In this document: positions 9,412 through 17,013 of the stretch, piece after piece | How positions within the stretch are numbered: the stretch's first letter is position 1 | Layout of the letters: each line of letters starts with the position of its first letter | NCBI RefSeq assembly: GCF_013359695.1 | Contig: NZ_JABFMU010000004.1 | Location: 186,001-250,000, forward strand | Direction of reading: 5' to 3' | Length of the DNA stretch: 64,000 bases | From: Pseudomonas sp. C2B4 | GTDB lineage: Bacteria > Pseudomonadota > Gammaproteobacteria > Pseudomonadales > Pseudomonadaceae | Notes under the pieces: generated by a model | Told to the model about the DNA's origin: nothing | The model's input: the letters and a program-made list of their open reading frames with translations, nothing else | The model's database searches: none | Translations under genes and position numbers: made by a program

Positions 9412-9872
9412 TCTTTCACCGGCTCACGGGCCAGGCGATCGATCTCTTCGCGGAACTCGTTGAGGTCCTGGAAGCGGCGATACACCGAAGCGAAGCGGAT
9501 ATAGGCGACTTCATCGAGCTTTTTCAGCTCGGCCATCACCAGTTCACCGACCACGAGCGACTTGACCTCGCGTTCGCCGGTGGCGCGCAGTTTGTGTTTG
9601 ATGTGCACCAGCGACGATTCGAGGCGCTCGACACTCACCGGGCGCTTCTCCAGCGCGCGCTGCATGCCGGCGCGGAGTTTTTCTTCGTCGAACGGCTGGC
9701 GACTGCCGTCGGTTTTGATCAGGCGCGGCAACACCAGTTCAGCGGTTTCGAACGTCGTGAAACGTTCGCCGCAGGCCAGGCATTCACGCCGGCGGCGCAC
9801 CTGTTCGCCCTCGGCGACCAGACGCGAGTCGATGACCTTGGTGTCGTTGGCACCGCAGAAGGGACAGTGCAT
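9408..9872 (-). CDS. nrdR: Transcriptional repressor NrdR
   Basis: 154 residues. NrdR represses ribonucleotide reductase genes according to its bound nucleotide. The zinc ribbon is Cys3/Cys6 ([10 protein letters not shown]) and Cys31/Cys34 ([12 protein letters not shown]), followed by an ATP-cone domain (about 49-139; [24 protein letters not shown]). The ATG at 9870-9872 was chosen because it places the zinc ribbon at the N-terminus; an upstream frame extension to 9929 has no conserved sequence. First gene of the rib/nus run. Confidence 0.97.
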   Translation of the reverse strand: MHCPFCGANDTKVIDSRLVAEGEQVRRRRECLACGERFTTFETAELVLPRLIKTDGSRQPFDEEKLRAGMQRALEKRPVSVERLESSLVHIKHKLRATGEREVKSLVVGELVMAELKKLDEVAYIRFASVYRRFQDLNEFREEIDRLAREPVKE

Positions 9873-9990
9873 GGTGGCAGGCAACAAAAAAAGGGAGGGC
9901 CATGGTAGCGCATCCCGGTGGCAAGACAAGCCATAGGGTTTGCGGTATACAGACTGGCAATAGATGGACTACACCTTGCTGGAGCCGTAA

Positions 9991-10455
9991 ATGTCCCTAA
10001 AACCGCTGGTTTTACTCAGTCTTTTCAGCCTGTTGGTGGCCTGCAGCAGCGATGCGCCCCAGCCCCAGCCGCCGACGCCCGGCCCTGCGCCGCAACAAGC
10101 ACAGAAAAAAGCCAGGGAAGCCGCCCAGTTGGGCCCGCTACCGGCTTATCAACGGGAATTGAGCGGCACCTTGCAAGGCGTCCCGGCCGGTGCCGAGGTG
10201 GAACTGGCCTTGCTGGTGATCGACGAAAAAGACCGGCCGCAACAATTGCTCGCCAGTTCGAACCTGATTGGCACCAATCAAGTCTTGCCGTTTCACCTGC
10301 GCTTCAACCCGGATGCCTTTCCGGTCGGCGCACGGGTTGAACTGCGGGGTCGCGCCAGCCAGTCCGGCCAGTTGATCCTGCATCTGCCGTCGCAACTGAT
10401 CACTCAACCCACCACCCAGACGCTGGGCCAACTGCAATTCGTCAAAGCCCCATGA
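9991..10455 (+). CDS. YbaY-family lipoprotein
   Basis: 154 residues with a lipoprotein signal: hydrophobic MSLKPLVLLSLFSLL, then lipobox L-V-A-Cys18. A Pro/Gln-rich linker (about 22-50) leads to a beta-sandwich of the YbaY type (LSGTLQGVPAGAEVELALLVIDEKD, then GRASQSGQLILHLPSQ). Probably an outer-membrane lipoprotein; the YbaY family has no established biochemical role. A GGAG site precedes the ATG, and the last four bases overlap the methyltransferase start (ATGA), so the two are cotranslated. Confidence 0.8.
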   Translation: MSLKPLVLLSLFSLLVACSSDAPQPQPPTPGPAPQQAQKKAREAAQLGPLPAYQRELSGTLQGVPAGAEVELALLVIDEKDRPQQLLASSNLIGTNQVLPFHLRFNPDAFPVGARVELRGRASQSGQLILHLPSQLITQPTTQTLGQLQFVKAP

Positions 10456-11105
10456 GTGCACCGCTCGACCTGCAACAGGCATTGAGTGAACTGCTCGGCG
10501 ATGCGCGACTGGTGGCCTGCGACCTGCCAGGGACCGACCTGAAGTTGTGGCTGATCGACGGCGACAACATGGACCGTGCCTTCAGCCCGGAAGAAACCCG
10601 ACGCATCCTGCATGAGCCACCCTACTGGAGTTTCTGCTGGGCCAGCGGCCTGGCCGTGGCTCGCTACCTCGCCGAATTCCCCGAATGGGTCAAAGGCAAA
10701 CGGGTGCTGGATTTTGGCGCCGGTTCCGGGGTGGCGGGGATTGCCGCAGTAAAGGCCGGGGCCTTGGAAGTGGTGGCCTGCGACCTCGACCCGCTGGCGA
10801 TTGCGGCCTGCCGGGCGAATGCCGAGCTCAATGACGTACAGCTCACCTATTCGACGGATTTCTTCGCCGAGGCCGATCGCTTTGATCTGATTCTGGTGGC
10901 GGATGTCTTGTACGACCGGGCCAACTTGCCGTTGCTCGATGAATTTCTCAGTCGCGGCCGGGAAGCGCTGGTGGCGGATTCGCGGGTGCGGGATTTCCGG
11001 CATCCGCTGTATCGGCGTATCGAAATGCTCGAAGCCATGACCTTGCCGGATCTGTGTGAGCCGGAAGAGTTTCGGCATGTGAGCCTCTACCATGCGCGGC
11101 GCTAG
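10452..11105 (+). CDS. Class I SAM-dependent methyltransferase (ETFB/PrmA-like)
   Basis: 217 residues with a Rossmann methyltransferase core. Motif I is VLDFGAGSGVAGIAAVKAG (about residues 80-98), followed by ACDLDPLAIAACRANAELN (SAM ribose acid) and DLILVADVLYD, the D-x-x-x-x-D/N-V-L-Y signature of lysine protein methyltransferases near ETFB-KMT and nicotinamide/METTL families. The YWSFCWASGLAVARYLAE segment upstream also fits that group. The substrate is unknown, likely a protein lysine. It overlaps the lipoprotein gene by 4 bp and is followed by a REPIN. Confidence 0.8.
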   Translation: MSAPLDLQQALSELLGDARLVACDLPGTDLKLWLIDGDNMDRAFSPEETRRILHEPPYWSFCWASGLAVARYLAEFPEWVKGKRVLDFGAGSGVAGIAAVKAGALEVVACDLDPLAIAACRANAELNDVQLTYSTDFFAEADRFDLILVADVLYDRANLPLLDEFLSRGREALVADSRVRDFRHPLYRRIEMLEAMTLPDLCEPEEFRHVSLYHARR

Positions 11106-11112
11106 TTAAAAG

Positions 11113-11189
11113 CTTCGCGAGCAGGCTCGCTCCCACAATGGGTTTGCGGCGCTCACCAACTCCCCGTGGGAGCGAGCCTGCTCGCGAAG
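11113..11189. repeat. REP doublet (REPIN) 3
   Basis: Inverted REP copies at 11113-11137 and 11166-11189 with a 28-bp loop, just after the methyltransferase stop. Confidence 0.9.
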
Positions 11190-11289
11190 ACGTCCTGTCA
11201 GACGACACGCCTCTCAACGGCCACCCCGCTTCCGGCCACCCCCCGCCAGGCCGTATAGTTGCCCCATTCACGCTTTTATGAGATCCCCC

Positions 11290-12162
11290 ATGAGTCAGCA
11301 AACGCCGTACATCTTCGACGCCACGACTGCCGATTTCGACCAGTCGGTGATCGAGAACTCTTTCCACAAACCGGTGCTGGTGGATTTCTGGGCCGAATGG
11401 TGTGCGCCATGCAAGGTGCTGATGCCGATGCTGCAGGCCATCACCGAGAGCTATCAGGGTGAGTTACTGCTGGCCAAGGTCAACTGCGACATCGAGCAAG
11501 ACATCGTTGCCCGTTTCGGTATCCGCAGCCTGCCGACCGTGGTGCTGTTCAAGGATGGTCAGCCTGTCGATGGCTTTGCCGGTGCGCAGCCGGAATCGGC
11601 TGTACGCGCCCTGCTCGAACCTCATGTGAAGATGCCGCCACCGGCCGCCGCCGACCCATTCGAACAGGCCCAGGCGCTGTTCGACGACAGCCGTTTCGCC
11701 GACGCCGAAGCCATCCTCAAAGTGCTGCTGGGCGAAGACAACACCAATGCCAAGGCACTGATTCTCTACGCACGCTGCCTGACCGAACGCGGTGAGCTGG
11801 GCGAAGCCCAGGCCGTGCTCGACGCGGTCAAGAGTGATGAGCACAAGGCTGCCCTGGCTGGCGCCAAGGCGCAGATCAAGTTTCTCGGCCAGGCCAAGGA
11901 CCTGCCCGACGCCGCCGACCTGAAAGCCAGGCTGGCGAAAAATCCGCAGGACGATGAGGCGGTCTATCAACTGGCGGTGCAGCAACTGGCCCGCCAGCAG
12001 TACGACGCGGCGCTGGATGGCTTGCTCAAGCTGTTCATGCGTAACCGCAGCTACAGCGAAGGCCTGCCGCACAAGACCTTGCTGCAGGTGTTCGAACTGC
12101 TGGGCAATGACCATCCGCTGGTGACCACCTACCGTCGCAAGCTATTTGCAGCGCTGTATTAA
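11290..12162 (+). CDS. cnoX: Thioredoxin-like co-chaperone (chaperedoxin CnoX/YbbN)
   Basis: 290 residues: a thioredoxin domain (about 1-115) followed by TPR-like helical repeats (about 125-285; DPFEQAQALFDDSRFADAEAIL and ALILYARCLTERGELGEAQAVL). It protects aggregation-prone proteins and hands them to DnaK/GroEL. The active site is intact, Trp37-Cys38-Ala-Pro-Cys41, unlike the single-cysteine E. coli YbbN, so it may also be an oxidoreductase. I chose the ATG at 11290 (MSQQTPYIFDAT) over the one four codons upstream; neither has a strong ribosome site. Confidence 0.92.
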   Translation: MSQQTPYIFDATTADFDQSVIENSFHKPVLVDFWAEWCAPCKVLMPMLQAITESYQGELLLAKVNCDIEQDIVARFGIRSLPTVVLFKDGQPVDGFAGAQPESAVRALLEPHVKMPPPAAADPFEQAQALFDDSRFADAEAILKVLLGEDNTNAKALILYARCLTERGELGEAQAVLDAVKSDEHKAALAGAKAQIKFLGQAKDLPDAADLKARLAKNPQDDEAVYQLAVQQLARQQYDAALDGLLKLFMRNRSYSEGLPHKTLLQVFELLGNDHPLVTTYRRKLFAALY

Positions 12163-12170
12163 CAAGCCCC

Positions 12171-12270
12171 TGTAGGAGCGAGCTTGCTCGCGATGGTCGT
12201 GAACGAAAACACGGTCATCCTGAATTAACGCGGCGTCTGTGCGTTTTTCGCGAGCAGGCTCGCTCCTACA
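12171..12270. repeat. REPIN A, sister of the copy at 13344-13443
   Basis: A 100-bp REP doublet beginning TGTAGGAGCGAGCTTGCTCG and ending with the inverted arm. It is 92/100 identical, by my count, to the direct copy at 13344-13443, including the loop (GGTCGTGAACGAAAACACGG is shared). Its right arm supplies the stop codon of the minus-strand gene at 12266-12604. Confidence 0.9.
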
Positions 12271-12604
12271 ACCAGCGGTAAATCGGCGTATCGCCGCCGT
12301 TCTCCACCTTCACATCCGCGCTATGGCGCAAACGCACCAACAGGCGTTTGCCCGACGCCGCGCTGCCAGTCAAACCTTCCAGCTGCTCAAGCAGATCCGG
12401 CCCGGTCAATTGCCCGGCGTTGCGCAGCAGATCCCTGGCGATCTGCCACAGCGCGTCATCCTGGTTCAGCGGTTTGACCGGCGCGGCACTGACCGGGGCT
12501 TTTTCCACCTGCAACTGCGCGCCAAGCCGCGCCCAATCGGCGTCATCCATCTCCAGCGTCAAATCCACCGGCCAGTCGCCGATGCTTCCGCGAATTCGCA
12601 ACAT
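12266..12604 (-). CDS. Conserved hypothetical protein
   Basis: 112 residues and no recognised domain. It begins with a beta-rich stretch (LRIRGSIGDWPVDLTLEMDD), then a Pro/Ala linker, then a helical part (DALWQIARDLLRNAGQLTGPDLLEQLEGL) ending RHSADVKVENGGDTPIYRWL. No signal peptide or membrane segment is present. The ATG at 12602-12604 has a GGGAG seven bases upstream and was preferred to the codon six residues earlier. Its TAG stop lies inside REPIN A. It is divergent from the DUF2796 gene; no functional link is evident. Confidence 0.7.
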   Translation of the reverse strand: MLRIRGSIGDWPVDLTLEMDDADWARLGAQLQVEKAPVSAAPVKPLNQDDALWQIARDLLRNAGQLTGPDLLEQLEGLTGSAASGKRLLVRLRHSADVKVENGGDTPIYRWL

Positions 12605-12690
12605 AGATCTGCTCCCGCACATTTCTTCACTCGCATGCTCCCATGGGACTTGTGCAACGCCAAGCAGGCAGTCAAACTCTCCGCATCTAC

Positions 12691-12708
12691 GTTATAAGAT
12701 TACATAAC
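12691..12708. promoter_or_regulatory. Candidate Zur-type operator upstream of the DUF2796 gene
   Basis: The 18-base GTTATAAGATTACATAAC has inverted ends (GTTAT...ATAAC) and continues into ATTTT, so the right half ATAACATTT matches the Zur half-site. The spacing is 5 bp longer than the GTTATANTATAAC core, so the fit is imperfect. It sits 34 bp before the ATG at 12742, as expected for a repressor site. Confidence 0.35.
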
Positions 12709-12741
12709 ATTTTCTTCATTTTACTTATCGGAGACTCGTCC

Positions 12742-13326
12742 ATGCGCCGTCTGCTGCTCGCTTTGCCGTTTGCCTTGTTGCCGCTGGCTGTCGCCCAGGC
12801 CGCCGACGAGCATGATCACGACCATGAGCACGGCAGCCTCAGCGCTCACGAGCATGGTGTCGGTCGACTCAACGCGGCGCTGGATGGCCAAACCCTGGAG
12901 CTGGAACTGGAAAGCCCGGCGATGAACCTGGTGGGCTTCGAACATGCCGCCACCACTGAGGCCGACAAGGCCAAGGTCACTGCAGCCCGCGCTCAGCTTG
13001 AAAAGCCAGTGGCGCTGTTCAACCTGCCCAAAGCCGCCGGATGCGTGGTGGCAAGTCAGGAACTCAATAGCCCGCTGTTCGGCGACAAGCCCGATGCCGA
13101 CGACGACCACGACGAAGACGCCAAGGATGAGCATCACCACGATCACAGCGAAATCCACGCTCACTACCAGTTCACCTGCGCCACGCCTGGTGCACTGAAA
13201 ACCCTGGATCTGGCGAACATTTTCAACACATTCCCGGCCACACAGAAAATTCAGGTACAACTGATCGGCCCGAGCGGGCAGCAAGGGGTTGAAGTGACGG
13301 CCAAGGCGGCCTCCCTCAACTTCTGA
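12742..13326 (+). CDS. DUF2796 His-rich periplasmic protein (zinc-associated)
   Basis: 194 residues with a signal peptide (MRRLLLALPFALLPLAVAQA). The mature protein has two His/Asp clusters, DEHDHDHEHGSLSAHEHG right after cleavage and a DDDHDEDAKDEHHHDHSEIHAH stretch around residue 125-145, like metal-loading loops of zinc proteins. It equals PAO1 PA4063, first gene of a four-gene set induced by zinc starvation; Zur control and a role as periplasmic metal chaperone or binding protein are inferred. The start follows a GGAG-rich leader. The ABC genes follow 147 bp later, with REPIN B in between. Confidence 0.85.
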   Translation: MRRLLLALPFALLPLAVAQAADEHDHDHEHGSLSAHEHGVGRLNAALDGQTLELELESPAMNLVGFEHAATTEADKAKVTAARAQLEKPVALFNLPKAAGCVVASQELNSPLFGDKPDADDDHDEDAKDEHHHDHSEIHAHYQFTCATPGALKTLDLANIFNTFPATQKIQVQLIGPSGQQGVEVTAKAASLNF

Positions 13327-13343
13327 ATCCACGTAGATCCCCT

Positions 13344-13443
13344 TGTAGGAGCTAGCTTGCTCGCGATGGTCGTGAACGAAAACACGGCCAGCCTGAATGA
13401 ACCTGGCGTCTGTGCGTTTTTCGCGATCAAGCTCGCTCCTACA
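13344..13443. repeat. REPIN B, sister of the copy at 12171-12270
   Basis: A 100-bp REP doublet in the same orientation as REPIN A, with eight differences: one in the left arm, five in the loop and two in the right arm (GATCAAGCTCG for GAGCAGGCTCG). It separates the DUF2796 gene from its ABC transporter genes. Confidence 0.9.
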
Positions 13444-13473
13444 AGGGTTCACCTATTACCTGACCGGTTACAC

Positions 13474-14184
13474 ATGACCCAAGCACTCATCGAACTGTCC
13501 GACCTGGGCTTCAGTTGGCCCGGTCACCCGCCGCTGCTGGATATCCCGGCCTTCCGCCTGGAAGCGGGAGAAACCCTGTTCCTCAAAGGCCCCAGCGGCA
13601 GCGGCAAGACCACCCTGCTCGGCCTGCTCGGCGGCGTGCAAAAGCCTGATCGCGGCAGCATCCGCCTGCTCGGCCAGGAGCTGACGCAACTGTCGGCTGG
13701 TGCCCGCGACCATTTCCGCGTCGATCACACCGGTTACATCTTCCAGCAGTTCAACCTGCTGCCGTTTCTGTCGGTGCGCGAAAACGTCGAACTGCCCTGC
13801 CACTTCTCGAAGCTCCGGGCCGGACGGGCGAAACAGCGCCATGGCAGCGTCGACAAAGCAGCAGCCACCTTGCTCGCCCACTTGGGTTTGAAGGATGAAC
13901 ACATCCTCAGTCGCCGCGCCGACTCGCTGTCCATCGGCCAGCAGCAACGGGTCGCCGCCGCCCGCGCCCTGATCGGTCAGCCGGAACTGGTCATCGCCGA
14001 CGAACCGACCTCCGCCCTGGATTACGACGCACGGGAAAATTTCATTCGCCTGCTGTTCGCCGAATGCCGCGAGGCCGGGTCGAGCCTGTTGTTCGTCAGC
14101 CATGACCAGAGCCTCGCGCCGCTGTTCGATCGCCACCTGTCGCTGGCCGAACTCAATCGCGCCGCCACGTCTTCCGAGGTCTGA
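13474..14184 (+). CDS. ABC transporter ATP-binding protein (LolD/MacB type)
   Basis: 236 residues. Walker A is residues 39-46 (GPSGSGKT), Q-loop FQQFNLLPFLSV, signature LSIGQQQR in place of LSGGQ, Walker B LVIADEPTSALD and the switch His in FVSHDQSL. With the FtsX-type permease that follows after one base, it forms a type VII ABC system, which usually moves substrates in the periplasm or outward rather than importing. Counterpart of PAO1 PA4064 in the zinc-responsive set. The ATG at 13474 begins the conserved MTQALIELSDLGFSW. Confidence 0.9.
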   Translation: MTQALIELSDLGFSWPGHPPLLDIPAFRLEAGETLFLKGPSGSGKTTLLGLLGGVQKPDRGSIRLLGQELTQLSAGARDHFRVDHTGYIFQQFNLLPFLSVRENVELPCHFSKLRAGRAKQRHGSVDKAAATLLAHLGLKDEHILSRRADSLSIGQQQRVAAARALIGQPELVIADEPTSALDYDARENFIRLLFAECREAGSSLLFVSHDQSLAPLFDRHLSLAELNRAATSSEV

Positions 14185-14185
14185 G

Positions 14186-15451
14186 ATGTATTTGTTTCGT
14201 CTAGCCATGGCCAGCCTGGCTAACCGCCGCTTCACCGCGATCCTCACCGCATTCGCCATCGCCCTGTCGGTGTGCCTGCTGCTGGCTGTGGAGCGGGTGC
14301 GCACCGAAGCCAAGGCCAGTTTCGCCAGCACCATCAGTGGCACCGACCTGATCGTCGGCGCGCGCTCAGGCTCGGTGAACCTGCTGCTGTACTCGGTATT
14401 CCGCATCGGTAACGCGACCAACAACATCCGTTGGGACAGTTTCGAACACTTCGCCAGCAACCCGAAAGTGAAGTGGGCAATCCCGATGTCCCTCGGCGAT
14501 TCCCATCGCGGTTATCGGGTGATGGGCACCACCGAGGCCTATTTCGAGCACTACCAGTACGGTCGCCAGCAACACCTGGAACTGGCCGATGGCCGTGCTT
14601 TCGCAACCGACCCGTTCGAAGTGGTGCTCGGCGCCGAAGTGGCGGATGCACTGCACTACAAACTCGGCGACAAACTGGTGCTTGCCCACGGCGTCGCGGC
14701 GATCAGCCTGGTCAAACATGACGACAAGCCGTTCACGGTGGTCGGCATTCTCAAGCGCACCGGCACGCCGGTGGACCGCACGCTGCACATCAGCCTCGGC
14801 GGCATGGAAGCGATTCACATCGACTGGCATAACGGCGTTCCTGCTCGCGGCAACGGGAGGATCAGTGCCGATCAGGCGCGCAACATGGACCTGACGCCAC
14901 AGACGATCACGGCGTTCATGCTCGGCCTCAACAACAAGATTTCGACCTTTGCCTTGCAGCGCGAAATCAACGAATTCCGTGGCGAACCGATGCTGGCGAT
15001 CTTGCCGGGCGTGGCGCTGCAAGAGCTGTGGAGCTTGATGGGCACGGCGGAAAAAGCCTTGTTCGTGGTGTCGCTGTTTGTGGTGCTGACCGGATTGATC
15101 GGCATGCTCACGGCGATTCTCACCAGCCTCAACGAACGCCGCCGCGAGATGGCCATTCTGCGTTCGGTGGGTGCGCGACCCTGGCACATCGCGACGTTGC
15201 TGGTGCTGGAGGCGCTTGCCCTCGCGCTGGCCGGCGTGATCGCCGGGGTGGCGCTGCTGTATGTGGGCATCGCCGCCGCACAGGGTTACGTGCAAGCCAA
15301 TTACGGACTGTTTCTGCCGCTGGCGTGGCCGAGTGAGTATGAATGGACGCTGCTGGCTGGCATCCTGATCGCCGCGCTGCTGATGGGCAGCGTTCCGGCC
15401 TGGCGTGCCTATCGCCAATCCCTGGCCGATGGCCTGTCGATCCGTTTATGA
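14186..15451 (+). CDS. ABC transporter permease, FtsX/MacB family
   Basis: 421 residues. A first membrane helix (about 17-38; RRFTAILTAFAIALSVCLLL) is followed by a large periplasmic domain (about 40-290) and three C-terminal helices (about 295-320, 345-375, 390-410), the layout of MacB/LolC-type permeases. The MNERRREMAILRSVGARP-like loop (SLNERRREMAILRSVGARPW) is the ATPase coupling segment. It starts one base after the ATPase stop. Substrate unknown; context suggests zinc homeostasis or metalloprotein maturation. PA4065 counterpart. Confidence 0.9.
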   Translation: MYLFRLAMASLANRRFTAILTAFAIALSVCLLLAVERVRTEAKASFASTISGTDLIVGARSGSVNLLLYSVFRIGNATNNIRWDSFEHFASNPKVKWAIPMSLGDSHRGYRVMGTTEAYFEHYQYGRQQHLELADGRAFATDPFEVVLGAEVADALHYKLGDKLVLAHGVAAISLVKHDDKPFTVVGILKRTGTPVDRTLHISLGGMEAIHIDWHNGVPARGNGRISADQARNMDLTPQTITAFMLGLNNKISTFALQREINEFRGEPMLAILPGVALQELWSLMGTAEKALFVVSLFVVLTGLIGMLTAILTSLNERRREMAILRSVGARPWHIATLLVLEALALALAGVIAGVALLYVGIAAAQGYVQANYGLFLPLAWPSEYEWTLLAGILIAALLMGSVPAWRAYRQSLADGLSIRL

Positions 15452-15462
15452 GGACGTTGAAA

Positions 15463-15981
15463 ATGCCCCGCGCTCTGCTCGCGCTGTTGATGCTGGTCGC
15501 CCTGCCGCTATGGGCGGGCGAGCCGAAGGAGCTGACCTGGTCGGAAATGATCCCGCCGGACGCCCCGCCGGAAGTACCGAACATGACGCCGCTTCACGAC
15601 CTGTCGAAGATGAGCAATACCCTGTCCGCCGAGTCCGCGCCCGCCGCCAGACAGGACATGCCCAACGCGCCGGTGGTCAAGGCCCTCGATGGCCAGAACA
15701 TTCGCTTGCCGGGGTACATCGTGCCGCTGGAAGTGAGTGAAGAAGGCCGCACCACGGACTTTCTGCTGGTGCCGTATTTCGGTGCCTGCATCCACGTACC
15801 GCCACCACCGTCGAACCAGATCGTGCACGTCAAAAGCGAAGTGGGCGTGAAGCTCGACGAGTTGTATCAGCCGTACTGGATCGAAGGCGCGATGCAGGTC
15901 AAACCGTCCACCAGCGAGTTGGCGGATGCCGGATATCAGATGGAGGCGGACAAGATTTATCTGTACGAATTGCCGGAGTGA
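15463..15981 (+). CDS. DUF3299 exported protein
   Basis: 172 residues with a signal peptide (MPRALLALLMLVALPLWAG). The conserved DUF3299 core reads IRLPGYIVPLEVSEEG, FLLVPYFGACIHVPPPPSNQ (with the single Cys) and PYWIEGAMQV. The C-x-H-x-PPPP motif could bind a metal, but this is unproven. I chose the ATG at 15463, with GAGG nine bases upstream; an ATG at 15448 overlapping the permease stop (ATGA) would add five residues. Last gene of the PA4063-PA4066-like set. Confidence 0.85.
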   Translation: MPRALLALLMLVALPLWAGEPKELTWSEMIPPDAPPEVPNMTPLHDLSKMSNTLSAESAPAARQDMPNAPVVKALDGQNIRLPGYIVPLEVSEEGRTTDFLLVPYFGACIHVPPPPSNQIVHVKSEVGVKLDELYQPYWIEGAMQVKPSTSELADAGYQMEADKIYLYELPE

Positions 15982-16013
15982 ATCTGGCACTCATGTGTTG
16001 ATAGTCAGGACGC

Positions 16014-16080
16014 CATCGCGGGCAAGCCCGCTCCCACAGGGTTCAGCGATCACCTGTGGGAGCGGGCCTGCTCGCGAAGG
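16014..16080. repeat. REP doublet (REPIN) 4, mixed arms
   Basis: Left REP (16014-16038) is the CATCGCGGGCAAGCCCGCTC subtype, while the right (16055-16080) is the GCGGGCCTGCTCGCGAAG subtype, so the arms are imperfect complements. Loop only 16 bp. Confidence 0.88.
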
Positions 16081-16122
16081 GGCCATCAGAAATACCTGAA
16101 TCGGCAACCCATCACCGTTTTC

Positions 16123-16164
16123 TTGAGCTGAGTCAAAAGACCGAATCGTTAGCCGCCTTACCAT
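16123..16164 (+). promoter_or_regulatory. Anr/FNR-type class II promoter of oprG
   Basis: TTGAGCTGAGTCAA at 16123-16136 fits TTGA-N6-TCAA. A TACCAT -10-like hexamer lies at 16159-16164. With transcription starting near 16171 the Anr site centre would be at about -41.5, the class II position. OprG of P. aeruginosa is known to be Anr-dependent. Confidence 0.6.
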
Positions 16165-16201
16165 TGGACATCAAAAATTTTTAACGTCCTTTGGAGCCCC
16201 C

Positions 16202-16900
16202 ATGAACAAGTCCTTGCTCGGCGCCACGCTGTTTGCCCTCGCGCTCGCAGCCCCGCTCGCCCACGCCCACGAAAAAGGCGACATCCTCTTGCGTGCCGGC
16301 GCGATCACTGTCGACCCGAATACCGACAGCTCCACCGTCAAGGTCGATCAGGGCCCATTGAGCGGTGCCGATCTGGGTGGCAAGGCGACGCTGAGCAGCG
16401 ACACGCAACTGGGCCTGAACTTCGCCTACATGATCACCGATCACCTGGGCATCGAATTGCTGGCGGCCACGCCGTTCGAGCATGACGTAAAACTCAAGGG
16501 CACCGCCCTGAGCGCAGCCAACGGCAAGCTCGGCAGCTTCAATCAACTGCCGCCGACCCTGAGCCTGGTGTACTACCCGCTCGACTCCAAGTCCGCGTTC
16601 CAGCCCTATGTCGGTGCTGGCGTCAACTACACCTGGATGTACGACGAACACCTGAGCAGCGAAGCCCGCGCCAATGGTTTCAGCAACTTCAACACCAAAA
16701 ACTCCTGGGGCATGGCCTGGCAGGTCGGTGCCGACTACATGCTGACCGACCACATCCTGCTCAACGCCCAGCTGCGCTACATCGACATCGACACCCGCGC
16801 GACCGTGGAAAACAACGCCGTCGCACCGGGCACCCGGGCACGGGTGAACGTGGATGCGGACCCGTTCGTCTACATGGTGGGTGTGGGCTACAAGTTCTAA
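16202..16900 (+). CDS. oprG: Outer-membrane protein OprG (OmpW family)
   Basis: 232 residues: signal peptide MNKSLLGATLFALALAAPLAHA, then an eight-stranded barrel beginning HEKGDILLRAGAITVDP, with TPFEHDVKLKG, PPTLSLVYYP and the terminal PFVYMVGVGYKF ending in Phe, as expected for BAM recognition. OmpW-type barrels carry small hydrophobic molecules across the outer membrane by a lateral route. GGAG lies 6 bases before the ATG. Monocistronic between an Anr-type promoter and a strong bidirectional terminator. Confidence 0.95.
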   Translation: MNKSLLGATLFALALAAPLAHAHEKGDILLRAGAITVDPNTDSSTVKVDQGPLSGADLGGKATLSSDTQLGLNFAYMITDHLGIELLAATPFEHDVKLKGTALSAANGKLGSFNQLPPTLSLVYYPLDSKSAFQPYVGAGVNYTWMYDEHLSSEARANGFSNFNTKNSWGMAWQVGADYMLTDHILLNAQLRYIDIDTRATVENNAVAPGTRARVNVDADPFVYMVGVGYKF

Positions 16901-16963
16901 AGAATGGTCACGTGGTGGTGAACCTGGCCAGGGAAACACATTGCCCTAGAAGCAATCTCCGGC

Positions 16964-17000
16964 CACAAAAAAGGCGCCTCTCAAGGGCGCCTTTTTTGTG
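16964..17000. terminator. Bidirectional intrinsic terminator
   Basis: A perfect 15-bp stem (CACAAAAAAGGCGCC / GGCGCCTTTTTTGTG) with a 7-base loop, giving U-runs on both strands. It ends oprG (+) and the epimerase operon (-). Confidence 0.95.
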
Positions 17001-17013
17001 GGTTTGAAAAATA

